Shown piece after piece: positions 28,105 to 36,850 of a DNA stretch of 64,000 bases. Below the pieces are notes generated by a model. The model did not search any database, was not told where the DNA came from, and was given only the letters and a program-made list of their open reading frames with translations. Positions within the stretch are counted from its first letter, which is position 1. Each line of letters begins with the position of its first letter. The stretch covers positions 2,542,001 to 2,606,000 of the forward strand of contig NZ_LT607752.1 in the NCBI RefSeq assembly GCF_900090265.1, read 5' to 3'. The DNA comes from Micromonospora rifamycinica. Its GTDB lineage: Bacteria; Actinomycetota; Actinomycetes; Mycobacteriales; Micromonosporaceae. Both the position numbers and the translations under genes were made by a program.

Positions 28105-29015
28105 CCGGTCCGGGCCGGATCGTGGTGGTCGGCGACCTGATCACCGACGTGATCGCGGTGCTGGCCGGGGCGCTGGCCACCGGCTCGGACACCCCGGCCG
28201 CGATCAGGGTGACCGGCGGCGGCCAGGCGGCCAACACCGCCGCCTGGATCGCCGCCCAGCACGCGCCGGTGACCCTGGTCGGCGCGATCGGGGACGACAG
28301 CGCCGGCCGGGACCGGGTGGCCGAGCTGGAGCGGGCCGGCGTGGACTGCGCGGTGGAGGTGCACCCGCAGACCAGCACCGGCACGGTGATCGTGCTGGCC
28401 ACGGCCGACGAGCGGACCATGGTCACCGAACGGGGGGCCAACCTGCGGCTGACCGCCGGCCACGTGGACCGGGCACTGGCTGCCGTGCCCGACGCCGTCC
28501 ACCTGCACCTGTCGGCGTACTGCCTGCTGGACGCCGCGTCCCGACCGGCCGGGCTGCGCGCGTTGGCCGCCGCCCGCGAGCGGGGGTTGACGACCAGCGT
28601 CGACGCGGCCTCCGCGGCACCGCTGCGGCGGATCGGCGCGGCGGCCTTCCTGTCCTGGGTACGCGACGTCGACCTGCTGCTGGTCAACGCGGACGAGGCC
28701 GGGGTGCTGGCCGGCGGGCTGGACCCGGCGGCGCAGGCGCGGGCGCTGTCGGCGGCGGCCCGGCGGGTGGTGGTGAAGCGCGGCGGGGCGGGCGCGATCT
28801 GGGTGGACCGGCGGGCGACGATCGGGGTGACCCCCTCGCTGCGGGTCGCCGTGGTGGACGTCACCGGCGCCGGGGACGCCTTCGCGGCGGGCCTGCTCAC
28901 CGCCTGGACGACCGGCGCGAAGCCGCGTGCGGCGCTGGCCCGGGCCGCCGACCTCGGCGCCCTGGCGGTCTCCACGGTGGGTGCCCGCCCCACACCCGAG
29001 GCGGCGACCAGGTAG
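28101..29015 (+). CDS. PfkB-family sugar kinase, probable pseudouridine kinase
   Basis: 304 residues of ribokinase fold. Visible are the N-terminal '[14 protein letters not shown]', '[13 protein letters not shown]' and the C-terminal signature '[14 protein letters not shown]' with the catalytic Asp. In psuK-psuG modules the kinase phosphorylates pseudouridine before PsuG cleaves it; the overlap with psuG makes that the likeliest substrate, but PfkB kinases are hard to assign from sequence alone. Confidence 0.85.
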   Translation: MTGPGRIVVVGDLITDVIAVLAGALATGSDTPAAIRVTGGGQAANTAAWIAAQHAPVTLVGAIGDDSAGRDRVAELERAGVDCAVEVHPQTSTGTVIVLATADERTMVTERGANLRLTAGHVDRALAAVPDAVHLHLSAYCLLDAASRPAGLRALAAARERGLTTSVDAASAAPLRRIGAAAFLSWVRDVDLLLVNADEAGVLAGGLDPAAQARALSAAARRVVVKRGGAGAIWVDRRATIGVTPSLRVAVVDVTGAGDAFAAGLLTAWTTGAKPRAALARAADLGALAVSTVGARPTPEAATR

Positions 29016-29113
29016 CGACCGGGCCGTGGGACCGGGCGGCCCGCCGGGCCGTGGGACCGGCCGGGCCGCAGCCTCAGGGCAGCGGCGTCAGGGCAGCCGG
29101 CCGGGCCGCGGCG
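29016..29113. repeat. Degenerate GC-rich repeats in a convergent gap
   Basis: 'CGGGCCGTGGGACCGG' occurs twice and a 'CCGGGCCGC...TCAGGG' unit twice, the last one covering the DUF3099 stop region. Low complexity, no gene. Confidence 0.5.
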
Positions 29114-29473
29114 TCAGGGTTCGACGTCGATGATCCGGTGCGGGCGTTCCTCGGCGGTGAGGCTCATCGGCGGCGTCTCGTCGCGGTGACGGGGCTGGAA
29201 CCTGTTGGCGAGGCGGTGCTCCTCCTTGGGCGGGCGGTCGTTGGCGAGCAGCACCGCCAGCCAGGGGATGAGGATCATGCCCAGCGCCACCAGCGGCAGC
29301 CAGAGCCAGAGCAGTGGGGCCTGCACGCCGACCAGGACCGCGCCGGCGATCACACACGCCACCCGGATGCCCATCATCAGCACGTACCGCTTCTGTCGGC
29401 TGGTGAGCTGGTCGTCCTGGCTGCGCGAGGCGTCGGTGATCAGAATCGGCTGGTACGCCTGACGCTTCACCAT
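29114..29473 (-). CDS. DUF3099 membrane protein
   Basis: 119 residues. 'QPILITDASRSQDDQL' at the N-terminus is the DUF3099 hallmark, followed by two transmembrane helices (about residues 32-75) and a basic tail. The ATG at 29473 has a perfect aggagg site; a longer open frame adds nine residues without support. Function unknown. Confidence 0.88.
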   Translation of the reverse strand: MVKRQAYQPILITDASRSQDDQLTSRQKRYVLMMGIRVACVIAGAVLVGVQAPLLWLWLPLVALGMILIPWLAVLLANDRPPKEEHRLANRFQPRHRDETPPMSLTAEERPHRIIDVEP

Positions 29474-29564
29474 GGACCTCCTGAGGGGGATTCCCCCCAT
29501 CCTGTCACCGCACCACCTTGATCAGCGAAAATCGACGTACCCGGGCGACGTGTTACGTTCGTGG

Positions 29565-29570
29565 TACGCT
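29565..29570 (+). promoter_or_regulatory. -10 box TACGCT, leaderless start of toxin-like gene
   Basis: TACGCT ends 6 nt before the GTG at 29577. Confidence 0.45.
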
Positions 29571-29576
29571 GCGCCG

Positions 29577-29864
29577 GTGGGCAGCCGGTTCAGCTTCACC
29601 GACGAGGCGTTGGCCAACCTGCGGGTCTACGACGTCACCTCGGGGGAAGTGTGGGAGGCGCTGCACGGCACCCACCGGGTGATCCGGCACCTCGGCGAGG
29701 ACCTGACGGTCGTCTACGCCGCGAACCGTCGCGGCCGACGGCTGGCCGTCCTGCTCGCCGAGGCCGACGGCACCGACCACGACTGGGACGTCCTCTCCGC
29801 CCGCGAGCTGAGCGATGTCGAGGCCAAGCGCTACGACGAGGCCGTGCGGAGAACGCGCCGATGA
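29577..29864 (+). CDS. Putative BrnT/RelE-like toxin
   Basis: 95 residues. The C-terminal part, 'DVLSARELSDVEAKRYDEAVR', resembles the 'ISAR...R..Y' end of BrnT-family ribonuclease toxins, and the preceding beta-strand pattern fits the RelE-like fold. The N-terminal half is not typical BrnT, so the family call is tentative. It is followed after 13 nt by a ribbon-helix-helix gene, the toxin-first order found in brnTA operons. The GTG start is chosen from the -10 box; the frame is open further upstream. Confidence 0.55.
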   Translation: MGSRFSFTDEALANLRVYDVTSGEVWEALHGTHRVIRHLGEDLTVVYAANRRGRRLAVLLAEADGTDHDWDVLSARELSDVEAKRYDEAVRRTRR

Positions 29865-29877
29865 GGAGGCGACGGCG

Positions 29878-30189
29878 ATGAACCGTAACGAGGCCATCAA
29901 GCGATTCCACGGCGGCGACGACACGTTCGCCGAGTTGATCGACGACAGCCAGCCGGTGGAGCTGCCCACCCCCGACACCGACGTGCCGATGGTCAGCCGC
30001 TCGGTACGCCTGCCGATGGACACCTACGAGCGGGTCCGGTCGGCGGCGGAGGCCCGCGGCATCGGGGTCACCACGCTGATGCGCCAGTGGATCGAGGCCG
30101 GCCTGGCCGATCTCGACGACTCGGCCACCGTCTCGCTCGCCGACGTCCGCCGGGCGCTCGCCGCGCTCTCCCGCCCCACCGCCGCCTGA
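29878..30189 (+). CDS. Putative ribbon-helix-helix antitoxin
   Basis: 103 residues. 'RSVRLPMDTYERVRSAAEARGIGVTTLMRQWI' (in part) fits the beta-strand, helix, helix of CopG-like DNA-binding antitoxins, located at about residues 40-75. The acidic N-terminal half would be the toxin-binding part. The ATG at 29878 has a gaggaggc site located in the 3' end of the toxin-like gene, consistent with one transcript. Confidence 0.6.
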   Translation: MNRNEAIKRFHGGDDTFAELIDDSQPVELPTPDTDVPMVSRSVRLPMDTYERVRSAAEARGIGVTTLMRQWIEAGLADLDDSATVSLADVRRALAALSRPTAA

Positions 30190-30215
30190 CTCACCGCCCG
30201 ACCCGCGCCGACCCC

Positions 30216-30303
30216 GGCCTACCAGTCGGCCCGGCCCGCTGGTCGACCCCTGGCCCGCTGGTCGACCCCGGCCTACTGGTCGGCCCCGGCCCGCCGGTCG
30301 GCC
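30216..30303. repeat. Five 18-19 bp tandem repeats over the HhH-GPD gene stop
   Basis: Units of the form GGCC(C/T)(G/A)C(T/C)GGTCG(A/G)CCCC. The array begins in the convergent gap and enters the last codons of the gene ending at 30273, so the C-terminal 'RRAGADQ' is repeat-derived. Confidence 0.75.
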
Positions 30304-30863
30304 TTCGCCGCAGCCTTGGCCTGCTGCTTGTACTCGCGGACCCGGCGCAGCGACTCCGCGTCGGTGACGTCGGCGACCGACCGGTACGTGTCCGGGTCGC
30401 CGTAACCGCCGGCGGCCCCCCGCCAGCCGGCGGGACGGACCCGGTACCGCTTGCCGAGCAGCGCCACGAAGATCTGCGCCTTCTGGGTGCCGAAGCCGGG
30501 CAGGCCGGCGATCCGGCGCAGCAACTCCCGCCCGTCGGCGACGTCCGCCCAGAGCCGGCCGGCGTCGCCGTCGTACCGGTCGACCAGGATCCGGCACAGC
30601 TCCTGCACCCGGCCGGCCATCGCCTTCGGGAAGCGGTGCAGCGCGGGCGGGCCGGCGAAGACCGCCACCAGCGCGGCCGGATCGTAGTCGGCCAACTCCC
30701 GCGCGTCCGGGTCGTGACCCAGCCGCTGGGCGAGCACGTACGGGGACGAGAAGGCCTTCTCCATCGGCACCTGCTGGTCCAGCAGCATCCCCGTCAGCAG
30801 GGCCAACGGGCTGCGTTCCAGCAGCCGGTTGGCCTCGCCGTCGATGGGCAGCGAGAGCGTCAT
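30273..30863 (-). CDS. HhH-GPD superfamily base-excision repair protein
   Basis: 196 residues. An endonuclease III/AlkA-like helical fold with the helix-hairpin-helix 'GLPGFGTQKAQIFVALLGKR' (about residues 118-137) and a 'LLTGMLLDQQVPMEKAF' segment near the N-terminus. No Fe-S cysteines are present, and the catalytic Lys of bifunctional glycosylases is not evident, so this is probably a monofunctional DNA-binding or glycosylase-like protein common in actinobacteria. The ATG at 30863 is preceded by CAGGAT six nt upstream. Confidence 0.85.
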   Translation of the reverse strand: MTLSLPIDGEANRLLERSPLALLTGMLLDQQVPMEKAFSSPYVLAQRLGHDPDARELADYDPAALVAVFAGPPALHRFPKAMAGRVQELCRILVDRYDGDAGRLWADVADGRELLRRIAGLPGFGTQKAQIFVALLGKRYRVRPAGWRGAAGGYGDPDTYRSVADVTDAESLRRVREYKQQAKAAAKADRRAGADQ

Positions 30864-30869
30864 GCCCCC

Positions 30870-30875
30870 ATCCTG
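30870..30875 (-). promoter_or_regulatory. CAGGAT -10-like box, leaderless start
   Basis: CAGGAT-GGGGGC-ATG; nearly the same 21 bp precede the DUF2332 gene at 44433 (CAGCAT-GGGGGC-ATG). Confidence 0.35.
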
Positions 30876-30983
30876 CCCGCCCGGCCCGCCCGGCCCACGG
30901 AACTCCGACCAGCAGCCGCGCCGGCGGGGCCGGGCAGCGGTCGGTGACACGCAGGTGCCGCCGGAGGCAGGCGGACGCGACGC

Positions 30984-31016
30984 GGCCCGGTGGACACCGC
31001 GGGTGTCCACCGGGCC
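30984..31016 (-). terminator. Intrinsic terminator of the subtilase gene
   Basis: Perfect 15-bp stem with a 3-nt GCG loop, arms GGCCCGGTGGACACC and its complement, located 17 bp past the stop at 31034. Confidence 0.85.
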
Positions 31017-31033
31017 GGCCGTGGCGCAGCGGG

Positions 31034-32257
<1,224 letters not shown>

Positions 32258-32331
32258 CGTCTGAACTCCCTACCGGGTACGAACGGACAGGCTGGGCCGT
32301 CCGAAACGTCCCATCGACTGATGTTGAGGGA

Positions 32332-32337
32332 ATGCTA
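32332..32337 (-). promoter_or_regulatory. -10 candidate TAGCAT for the subtilase gene
   Basis: TAGCAT on the minus strand inside an unusually AT-rich stretch (32320-32370), giving a leader of about 68 nt with the agggag site. Confidence 0.4.
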
Positions 32338-32433
32338 ACCAGACATTGACAAACGTAAAAGAGATAACGGCTGGAGGATTGAGCTGGTGGTATGGATGTC
32401 CCGGGTGCCCGCCACCGGGCACCCCGCGCCAGG

Positions 32434-32439
32434 CAGGAT
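32434..32439 (+). promoter_or_regulatory. CAGGAT -10-like box, leaderless start of methyltransferase
   Basis: CAGGAT ends 6 nt before the GTG at 32446, the same geometry as at 30870 and 44440. Confidence 0.35.
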
Positions 32440-32445
32440 GGCGAG

Positions 32446-33930
32446 GTGGACCGACACGACATGCTGCTCTCCCCCGCCGGCGTCGACGCGCTGCGCACCG
32501 CGCTCACCAGCGCCGACTTCACCGCCAACGGCATCGCCGGCCGGCTCGGCCCGCAGGCCACCGGCGGGGTGGCCCGCAACGACTTCCGGGCCGCGCTGCG
32601 CGCCACCGCAGACCGGGATCCGTTGGCCACCCTGATCCGGGTGTTCATCTGCGACCAGACCGAGCCCGAAGCGGCGGTCGCCGCCGCGCTCGCCCCGCTC
32701 GACCTGGCCGAGGCCGTCGCCGCCGGTCTGGTCGAGCCGTACGGCGACGGCCTGCGCGCCGGGGTGGACCTGGAGCCGTACGGGGACGCCTGGTGGGTGC
32801 TCGCCGACGTGCCGGCCAGCGCCCGCCCGGGTCGACCACTGCACAGCGAACACGTGCTCGGCATCGGCGGGGCCACCCACACCCTGATCGGGGCGACCGT
32901 CCGCCGCCCGGTGGACACCGCGCTGGACCTGGGCACCGGCTCCGGCGTGCAGGCCCTGCACCTGGCCACCCACGCCCGGCGGGTGACCGCCACCGACGTG
33001 TCGGAGCGGGCACTGCGCTTCGCCGCCACCACCGCCGCCCTGAACGGGCAGGACTGGGAACTGCTGCGCGGCGACCTGGTCGCCCCGGTGGCCGGCCGGC
33101 GGTTCGACCTGGTGGTCAGCAACCCGCCGTTCGTGGTCGGGCCGGGCACCACCACCCACGTCTACCGCGACTCCGGCCGGGTGGGCGACGCGATCGGCGC
33201 CGAGCTGGCCGCCGCCGCGCCGGGCCTGCTCACCGAGGGTGGGACCATGCAGTACCTGGCCAACTGGGTGCACGTCGCCGGGGAGGACTGGGCGGAGCGG
33301 GTGACCGGCTGGTTCGCCGGCACCGGGCTGGACGCCTGGGTGATCCAGCGCGAGGTCGCCGACCCGATGGCGTACGTGCACCTGTGGCTGACCGACGTCG
33401 GCGAGGCGGCCGACCCGCACCGGGCGGCGGCCTGGCTGGACTGGTTCGACGCGCACAAGGTCGAGGCGATCGGCTTCGGCATCGTCTCACTGCGCCGGGG
33501 TGGTCACGCCGACCCGACCGTACGGGTGGAGGACCTGCGCCAGCGGGTCGAACCGCCACTGGGCGACCAGGTGGCCGGCTGGTTCGACCGGCAGGACTTC
33601 GTGCGCGCCCGGGGGGTCGACGGCCTGCTCGACACCCGCTACCGGGCGGCCCCGGGGCTGCAACTGCGCCAGGAGGCGACGATCGGCGACGAGGGCTGGG
33701 CGGTCGACCGGCAGGTCCTGACGATGCCGCACGGGCTGCGCTGGAGCGAGGAGATCGATCCGCTGGTGCTGGCCCTGGTGGGCGGCTGCGACGGCCGGTT
33801 GCCGCTGCGTGACCAGCTCGCCCTGCTCGCCGTCGCGCACGACGTCACCACCGACGAGCTGGCCGAGGCGGCCGGCCCGATCGTGGCCCGGCTGGTCGAG
33901 CGGGGCATCGTCGAGCCGGTGACCGACTGA
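32446..33930 (+). CDS. Class I SAM-dependent methyltransferase (NPPF type)
   Basis: 494 residues in three parts: an N-terminal helical domain (about 1-145), a HemK/RlmG-like methyltransferase domain with SAM motif '[16 protein letters not shown]' and catalytic '[12 protein letters not shown]', and a C-terminal domain of about 130 residues ending '[13 protein letters not shown]'. The NPPF motif is typical of enzymes that methylate an amide or exocyclic amine (protein Gln, or adenine/guanine in nucleic acid). Substrate unknown. The stop overlaps the ATG of the micro-ORF (TGATG), which in turn overlaps dtd. Confidence 0.85.
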   Translation: MDRHDMLLSPAGVDALRTALTSADFTANGIAGRLGPQATGGVARNDFRAALRATADRDPLATLIRVFICDQTEPEAAVAAALAPLDLAEAVAAGLVEPYGDGLRAGVDLEPYGDAWWVLADVPASARPGRPLHSEHVLGIGGATHTLIGATVRRPVDTALDLGTGSGVQALHLATHARRVTATDVSERALRFAATTAALNGQDWELLRGDLVAPVAGRRFDLVVSNPPFVVGPGTTTHVYRDSGRVGDAIGAELAAAAPGLLTEGGTMQYLANWVHVAGEDWAERVTGWFAGTGLDAWVIQREVADPMAYVHLWLTDVGEAADPHRAAAWLDWFDAHKVEAIGFGIVSLRRGGHADPTVRVEDLRQRVEPPLGDQVAGWFDRQDFVRARGVDGLLDTRYRAAPGLQLRQEATIGDEGWAVDRQVLTMPHGLRWSEEIDPLVLALVGGCDGRLPLRDQLALLAVAHDVTTDELAEAAGPIVARLVERGIVEPVTD

Positions 33931-34055
33931 TGCGGGCGGCCGAACAGGGCATCGCGATGCCGGCGGCCGAACAGGGCATCGCGATGCCGGCGGCCGAGCG
34001 GGGCGTCGTGATGCGAGCGGCCGAACAGGGCGTCGTCGAGCCGGTGACCGGCTGA
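33930..34055 (+). CDS. 41-residue micro-ORF made of a 27-bp minisatellite
   Basis: Four in-frame 27-bp units, each starting with ATG, encode [27 protein letters not shown] and MRAAEQGVV, followed by EPVTG and stop. The last unit plus EPVTG copies the 3' end of the upstream methyltransferase ([10 protein letters not shown]). The ORF starts at the TGATG overlap with that gene and ends at a TGATG overlap with dtd, so ribosomes could pass through all three. It has no ribosome-binding site of its own. Whether the peptide is made or functional is unknown. Confidence 0.55.
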   Translation: MRAAEQGIAMPAAEQGIAMPAAERGVVMRAAEQGVVEPVTG

Positions 34056-34477
34056 TGCGGGCGGTGGTGCAGACGGTAGGCCGCGCCAGCGTCACCGTCG
34101 ACGGCGAGGTGGTCGGCGCGATCACCGACGGCCTGCTGGTGCTGCTGGGTGTCACCCACACCGACACCCCCGAGCTGGCCCGGACGATGGCCCGCAAGGT
34201 GCACGAGCTGCGCGTCCTCGACGACGAACGTAGCGCCGCCGACACCGGTGCCCCGATCCTGGTGGTCAGCCAGTTCACCCTCTACGGCGACACCCGCAAG
34301 GGGCGCCGCCCGAGCTGGACCGCCGCCGCCCCCGCCGAGGCGGCCGAACCCCTGGTCACCGCCATGGTCCAGGCGCTCCGCGACCGGGGCGCTACGGTCG
34401 AGACCGGCCGCTTCCGCGCCCACATGCTGGTCGAGAGCACCAACATCGGCCCCCGCACCCTCCTCCTGGACCTCTAA
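34055..34477 (+). CDS. dtd: D-aminoacyl-tRNA deacylase
   Basis: 140 residues, full length. Removes D-amino acids (and glycine mischarged on tRNA-Ala) from tRNA. The two active-site motifs are present: '[17 protein letters not shown]' and '[16 protein letters not shown]', the latter with the Gly-Pro cis motif. The ATG at 34055 overlaps the micro-ORF stop by one base; similarity begins exactly at '[13 protein letters not shown]'. Confidence 0.95.
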   Translation: MRAVVQTVGRASVTVDGEVVGAITDGLLVLLGVTHTDTPELARTMARKVHELRVLDDERSAADTGAPILVVSQFTLYGDTRKGRRPSWTAAAPAEAAEPLVTAMVQALRDRGATVETGRFRAHMLVESTNIGPRTLLLDL

Positions 34478-34524
34478 CCCACCCCCTCCCCACCCCGCGC
34501 CCCGCACCCACCCCCACCCGCCCT

Positions 34525-34584
34525 GGTGATCAAGAGGTTTGTGTCAATCCGAAGATCAAAGTTGACGCAAACCTCTTGATCACC
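34525..34584. repeat. 60-bp intergenic palindrome, copy C
   Basis: Arms of 23 bp with one mismatch, the invariant tips, and GTCA/TGAC at the standard positions. Located between convergent dtd and the Spo0M-like gene. Confidence 0.85.
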
Positions 34585-34653
34585 GGGGACAGTGGGGGCG
34601 GGGACGGGGGGGGACGGGGACGGGGGGAGGGTGGGGAGAGGGGGACAGGGGGA
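34585..34653 (+). repeat. G-run tract with quadruplex potential
   Basis: About 70 bp on the plus strand with more than ten runs of three to nine G separated by one to four bases, directly after palindrome C and ahead of the Spo0M-like stop. Confidence 0.7.
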
Positions 34654-34658
34654 ACGGG

Positions 34659-35459
34659 TCAGGAGAAGAGGCCTCGGCGTTGGAGGGACTGGCGGAGCCA
34701 GCCGTCGAGTTGGGCGGCCCAGTCGGTGCGGTCGGCGGTGGCGTGGTCGACGGTGAACCGGCCGAAGGCGTCCCGGCCCTCGGTGAACAGGCCGCCGCGC
34801 TTGTCCATCTCCAGCACCACCTGCACCTGGTGCGGGTCGGTGACGAAGGTGACCTCCAGCTGGTTGATCGCCCCGGCGTACTGCGGCGCGGGGTAGAACT
34901 CGATCTCCTGGTAGAACGGCAGGCTCTGCCGTACGCCATAGATGTGGCCGCGCTCGACGTCGGCGCGGGCGAACCGGAAGCCCAGCCGCAGCAGCGCCTC
35001 CAGCAGCCGCTCCTGGGCCGGCAGCGGGTGCACCGACACCGCGTCCAGGTCACCCTTGTCGACCGCGCGGGCCACCTCCAGCTCGGTGCGCAGCCCCATC
35101 GTCATCCCGTGCAGCCGGTGGCCGTACAGGTCGGTCAGCGGGGTCTCCCACGGCACGGCGAACCGGAACGGGATGTCGTACCGCTGCCCGGCCTCCAGCC
35201 GGAACGGGCCGGTGACCTGCTGCCGGGCGAACTCCTGGGTGGTCTCGTACTCGGAGTCGGCACTCTCCACCTCGACCCGGGTGACCAGACCGAGCGCCAC
35301 GTACTCGATGTCGGTGGCGTGGTCGCCGCCGGCCACGTGCACCCGCCCCTCCAGCACCCCGCCCGGACGGCAGTTCGGATTGGCGAGCACGGTCTCCACC
35401 GACGGACCGCCCACCCCCATCGACTGCATGAGCCGCTTGAAGACCACCACGTCCTCCAT
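34659..35459 (-). CDS. Spo0M (SpoOM) family sporulation-control protein
   Basis: 266 residues of arrestin-like beta-sandwich. Recognised from 'VVFKRLMQSMGVGGPSVETVL', 'PGGVLEGRVHVAGG', 'FRFAVPWETPLTDLYGH' and 'LPAQERLLEALLRLGFRFARADVERGHI' (in part). In Bacillus, Spo0M affects sporulation and cytoskeleton; here, a sporulating actinomycete, the job is unproven. The ATG at 35459 fits the family start; an in-frame ATG at 35483 adds eight residues and is a possible alternative. Confidence 0.88.
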   Translation of the reverse strand: MEDVVVFKRLMQSMGVGGPSVETVLANPNCRPGGVLEGRVHVAGGDHATDIEYVALGLVTRVEVESADSEYETTQEFARQQVTGPFRLEAGQRYDIPFRFAVPWETPLTDLYGHRLHGMTMGLRTELEVARAVDKGDLDAVSVHPLPAQERLLEALLRLGFRFARADVERGHIYGVRQSLPFYQEIEFYPAPQYAGAINQLEVTFVTDPHQVQVVLEMDKRGGLFTEGRDAFGRFTVDHATADRTDWAAQLDGWLRQSLQRRGLFS

Positions 35460-35669
35460 TGCCTGTTCAGGGCCGACCCGCATAGTCGACCGCTGGCACG
35501 GTAGCCGGACCTGGCAAGACCGCCGACGGCCCACCCCGCATCCGACCGGATTGCTGTCGGTTCCCCGATCGCCTCACCCCCGTTTCACGTCCCGGTTGGA
35601 AAGCTGTGCATCACCGGGGCCGATGGCACCGGTAGGCGACACCGAAAGCGGACACGGGGAGACACAGAG

Positions 35670-36686
<1,017 letters not shown>

Positions 36687-36702
36687 GCGCGACGGTGACG
36701 GT

Positions 36703-36733
36703 GCAGGCCCCCGGCGGTTCGCCGGGGGCCTGC
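36703..36733 (+). terminator. Intrinsic terminator of sigB
   Basis: Perfect 14-bp stem (left arm GCAGGCCCCCGGCG) with a 3-nt loop, 16 nt after the sigB stop. Confidence 0.82.
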
Positions 36734-36850
36734 CGCCTGTCCGGGGTGACCCGCCGGTCGGTGACCGGGCCGGCTCACACCGGATGCCCGACGGCCCGCC
36801 GGGAGCCGCCGCGCGTCGGCCCGGTCGGGTGCGGCGGGTGCCGGCACCGG

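Noticed and set aside
29016-30310. Mobile element or genomic island around the toxin-antitoxin pair
   Set aside because: Base composition is like the neighbours, and there are no integrase, transposase, tRNA or attachment-site repeats.
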